DNA of 64,000 nt from Chryseobacterium taeanense (GTDB lineage: Bacteria; Bacteroidota; Bacteroidia; Flavobacteriales; Weeksellaceae), in NCBI RefSeq assembly GCF_900099685.1, contig NZ_FNDW01000011.1:96293-160292 (forward strand). Reading direction: 5' to 3'. The first letter of the stretch is position 1. Every line of letters starts with the position of its first letter. Below are positions 61,626-64,000 of the stretch, in pieces. The notes below the pieces were generated by a model. The model was not told the DNA's origin. It saw only the letters and a program-made list of their open reading frames with translations, and ran no database searches. The position numbers and the translations under genes were made by a program.

Positions 61626-63203
61626 ATGATGGAAAATTTTCCTTTCTACTTATCACTTGTCATTATTATAATACTTTTAATAATGTTGGCAAATAAAATC
61701 AAAGTAGCCTATCCAGTTCTGCTTGTCGTTGCAGGCTTGCTTATCAGTTGTATTCCTGATATCCCTTCCATTAAAATAGATCCGGAGCTAATCTTTATTA
61801 TCTTTCTCCCTCCGTTACTGTATGAAGCAGCATGGACGATTTCATGGAAAGAATTATGGAAATGGCGAAGAATCATAACGAGTTTTGCATTTCTCATCGT
61901 ATTTCTTACGGCAACTACAGTGGCTTTTGTGGCCAATCATTTTATTCCGGGGTTTTCTTTGGCGCTTGGTTTCTTATTGGGCGGAATAGTGTCGCCGCCG
62001 GATGCCGTAAGTGCCGGAGCAATCTTGAAATTTGTAAAAGTTCCTAAAAGAATGTCATCAATCCTTGAAGGAGAAAGTCTTCTGAATGATGCTTCTTCAT
62101 TGATTATTTTTCGTTTTGCCATGATTGCTGTTGCAACAGGCCAGTTCATCTGGCAGGAAGCGGCTTTAAGTTTTTCATGGATGTTGATCGGCGGGATCGG
62201 CATTGGAGTATTGATCGGCTGGCTATTCATGAAAGGCCAGAAAATTCTCCCTACAGATGCTAATATGGATACTGTCCTTACGATTGTGGCTCCTTATTTA
62301 ATGTATATAGCCGCTGAAGAAGTTCACAGCTCCGGAGTGTTGGCGGTAGTGAGTGGTAGTTTGCTTTTATCCAACAATCGCCACAGCTTTCTGAGTACCT
62401 CTTCAAGACTTCGTGGTATTAATGTTTGGGAAAGTTTAGCTTTTGTTCTGAACGGTCTCGTATTTATTTTAATCGGTCTCGACCTGCCGGAGATCATTTC
62501 GGGGCTGGAAGGGGTGAGTGTTTCATCGGCAATTGGCTATGGGCTGTTAATTACAGCTATTCTTATATTGGTAAGGTTTTTCTCTGCTTATGGAGCGGTA
62601 GTGGTGACGCTTATTGCGCGAAATTATATCAAAGTCGCTGATTCCAGAAATCCGGGGCTTAAAGTTCCGTCGGTATTAGGCTGGACAGGAATGAGAGGTG
62701 TTGTTTCTCTTGCGGCAGCTTTATCGATTCCGGAAAAATTATATACGGGCGGCCCGGATTTTCCTCAGAGAAATCTTATCCTATTCATTACTTTTGTGGT
62801 CATCCTTACTACCTTGGTCGTACAGGGGCTTACCCTGCCTTATATGATAAGGAAAATACATCTGCCGGAATATGACGATCATCTTCCTGATGATGAAGCG
62901 GAAGACATGATTCGCCGTGAACTGGCTAAGCTGACAGTGGATCATTTAAAGGAAAACGATCTGATTGATAAAAGTGTATTTCTGAAGCAAATACACGATA
63001 AATGGAAAGGCAAAATAGAAGAAGAATCTGATATTAAAATTTCCGCCGAAACTAAAGATGCCTATCTGAAACTGCTTGATGCTCAGAGAGCCTGGCTTAT
63101 TGATCAGAATCATGATGAAAAACAATATTTTGATGAAGACCTCATCAGAAAACATCTTCTCAAAATTGATCTTGAAGAAGAAAAGATTTTATTGATTCAT
63201 TAA
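61626..63203 (+). CDS. Na+/H+ antiporter (CPA1/NhaP type)
   Basis: This 525-aa protein has about twelve membrane helices and the CPA1 core SPPDAVSAGAILKF with the following ILEGESLLNDASSLIIFRFA (ion-binding Asp pair), plus GWTGMRGVVSLAAALSIP later. A cytosolic tail of about 100 residues ends the protein. It exchanges Na+ for H+ at the inner membrane for pH and salt balance. A second ATG three bases on is equally possible. Its 3' end overlaps the next gene on the other strand by 15 bases. Confidence 0.93.
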   Translation: MMENFPFYLSLVIIIILLIMLANKIKVAYPVLLVVAGLLISCIPDIPSIKIDPELIFIIFLPPLLYEAAWTISWKELWKWRRIITSFAFLIVFLTATTVAFVANHFIPGFSLALGFLLGGIVSPPDAVSAGAILKFVKVPKRMSSILEGESLLNDASSLIIFRFAMIAVATGQFIWQEAALSFSWMLIGGIGIGVLIGWLFMKGQKILPTDANMDTVLTIVAPYLMYIAAEEVHSSGVLAVVSGSLLLSNNRHSFLSTSSRLRGINVWESLAFVLNGLVFILIGLDLPEIISGLEGVSVSSAIGYGLLITAILILVRFFSAYGAVVVTLIARNYIKVADSRNPGLKVPSVLGWTGMRGVVSLAAALSIPEKLYTGGPDFPQRNLILFITFVVILTTLVVQGLTLPYMIRKIHLPEYDDHLPDDEAEDMIRRELAKLTVDHLKENDLIDKSVFLKQIHDKWKGKIEEESDIKISAETKDAYLKLLDAQRAWLIDQNHDEKQYFDEDLIRKHLLKIDLEEEKILLIH

Positions 63204-63629
63204 AAATACAAGCAATTTCTGCAAATATTCATCTTCCTTCAATACTTTGTTGTAAGACTGCCGTGCATAGATTGGAGAAAGTTCATAATTTTCCGGTCTT
63301 AGGTTGATGTCCTCGTTTTCGATATAATTAAGATGCCGGGTGTAATCTTTGATAAGCTTATTAATCGTTTTTCTCTTTATTTTACACAGCGTGTTGTTTT
63401 TAATCTTGTGTAATGAATTCAGGATGAAAGATTTGTCTCCATGAAAATGTATGATATTTTTTGCGAAAGAAAGGTTGTGGTTATCCTGTAATACAGAATG
63501 TTCATCTTCAAAAATCATGATCGTTAAAGGTGTTAAAGGTGTGAAATAGTTTAAAATACTTAGTATATGATGTTTAACAATCAATTGACGGGAATTGAAA
63601 AAGATTTTCTGAGTACCTGTATAAGGCAA
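63189..63629 (-). CDS. small protein, unknown; start uncertain
   Basis: I do not recognise this protein. The longest frame starts at a TTG (63629), while an ATG at 63518 (MIFEDEHSVLQDNHN) gives a 109-aa version; I cannot choose between them. The C-terminal half is polar and helical (KIKRKTINKLIKDYTRHLNYIENEDINLRPENYEL). Its stop overlaps the antiporter 3' end by 15 bases, so the genes converge. Confidence 0.5.
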   Translation of the reverse strand: MPYTGTQKIFFNSRQLIVKHHILSILNYFTPLTPLTIMIFEDEHSVLQDNHNLSFAKNIIHFHGDKSFILNSLHKIKNNTLCKIKRKTINKLIKDYTRHLNYIENEDINLRPENYELSPIYARQSYNKVLKEDEYLQKLLVFLMNQ

Positions 63630-63947
63630 TCTTTCGGTGTGGTGAAGTAAACAGACATCATATTAAATTTAAGATTGGTGTGTAAAAATTGATAAAGTTT
63701 TTATTTTCAATTTATATTTAATTTTATTTCAAAAATCTAACCAAAAGTATATTTTACTTTTAAAAGACTAAAAATTTGTAATAAAACTATTTAAAGTTAT
63801 AACAATTTTCAATAAACAATGAAGATGTGGTATATTTTACCTTTAATTTTATTTATTATATATTAATAAAAAACCTCCCGGATTACGAGAGGTTTAAAAT
63901 TGGATATATGTCTTGTCCTGAAATAGCGATACACAAATTTTATCGTT
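63630..63947. other. gene-free region with a hairpin before the IS edge
   Basis: An AT-rich stretch with no gene. A hairpin (AAACCTCCCG 63871-63880 with CGAGAGGTTT 63886-63895, one mismatch) has the look of a terminator. The end of an insertion sequence probably begins near 63909. Confidence 0.55.
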
Positions 63948-64000
63948 ATGGAAAACAATCAAGAAAATCGCTATGTAAAGCGAACCCAAAAAGACTATTC
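63909..64000 (+). mobile_element. left end of an insertion sequence (IS3-like), cut by the window
   Basis: The segment TGTCTTGTCCTGAAATAGCG at 63909 looks like a terminal inverted repeat (TG end) placed 39 bases before a transposase-like start codon. The other end lies outside the window, so target duplications cannot be checked. The exact boundary is uncertain (63909 or 63914). Confidence 0.5.
63948..64000 (+). CDS. transposase (helix-turn-helix OrfA type), 5' end only
   Basis: The frame from ATG 63948 reads MENNQENRYVKRTQKDYS and runs off the window. KRTQKDYS is the usual opening of OrfA-type transposase subunits of IS3-family elements in Bacteroidota. Only 17 full codons are visible, so the call relies on this opening and the IR-like sequence before it. 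Confidence 0.6.
   Translation, partial: MENNQENRYVKRTQKDY

Overview
The window looks like chromosomal DNA of a flavobacterium, most probably Chryseobacterium or a close relative in the Weeksellaceae. The evidence is low GC, Bacteroidota promoters (TTG, 17-23 nt, TAnnTTTG) before many genes, a menaquinone pathway, a type IX secretion sorting domain, a GT117 (DUF2723) membrane protein, a Gly-rich RRM protein and a probable sulfonolipid gene pair. It is mostly core genome. There are no tRNAs, rRNAs or CRISPR arrays. The only clear mobile DNA is the edge of an insertion sequence in the last 100 bases.

Layout. 1-2.3 kb: end of menB, then menA and an MBL-fold hydrolase. 2.38-2.47 kb: a small SRP RNA on the minus strand. 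2.6-5.3 kb: membrane/glycosyltransferase operon. 5.4-11.4 kb: hexose-phosphate mutase, aminotransferase, kdsB, LolA-like protein and glutathione peroxidase, with two S23-type four-helix-bundle genes lying inside intergenic inverted repeats. 11.5-16.6 kb: NAD(P)-binding protein, MmcQ/YjbR protein, ribF, atpD and atpC. 16.7-21.4 kb: B12-type radical SAM enzyme and two PLP enzymes that fit the first two steps of capnine/sulfobacin synthesis. 21.6-26.7 kb: two large GT-C type membrane proteins. 26.7-36.2 kb: housekeeping and stress genes (DUF1697, MBL, DsbA-like, nucleosidase, PdeM, MATE, a sigma-54 activator without a DNA-binding domain, YggS-like, NodB deacetylase, DUF72). 36.3-40.2 kb: copper module made of a P-type ATPase with four metal-binding ribbons and an HMA-AraC fusion regulator. 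40.6-46 kb: RRM protein, T9SS cargo, BlaI-type repressor, PAP2-like protein, pdhA and pdhC. 46-52 kb: ABC ATPase, lipoprotein, radC, pyrophosphatase and unknowns. 52-58.3 kb: RND tripartite efflux operon. 58.4-64 kb: TPR-HTH sensor regulator, HAD phosphatase, Na+/H+ antiporter, unknowns and the IS edge.

The most unusual feature is the non-coding DNA. At least seven intergenic spacers are imperfect palindromes built from short repeated AT-rich words, often inside what would otherwise be operons (menB-menA, atpD-atpC, pdhA-pdhC). In two spacers a gene for a protein of the 23S rRNA intervening-sequence (S23/IVP) family sits between the arms. In one of them the arms match at 26 of 29 positions and one arm covers the start codon. 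This resembles the classic rRNA intervening sequence, with a stem formed by the flanks and an ORF in the loop, but here it is moved into mRNA spacers. It is the best candidate for an undescribed system. Other points worth checking are the HMA-AraC copper regulator, the DNA-binding-less NtrC-type protein, and a short stand-alone HTH protein that matches the C-terminus of the TPR-HTH regulator 30 kb away.
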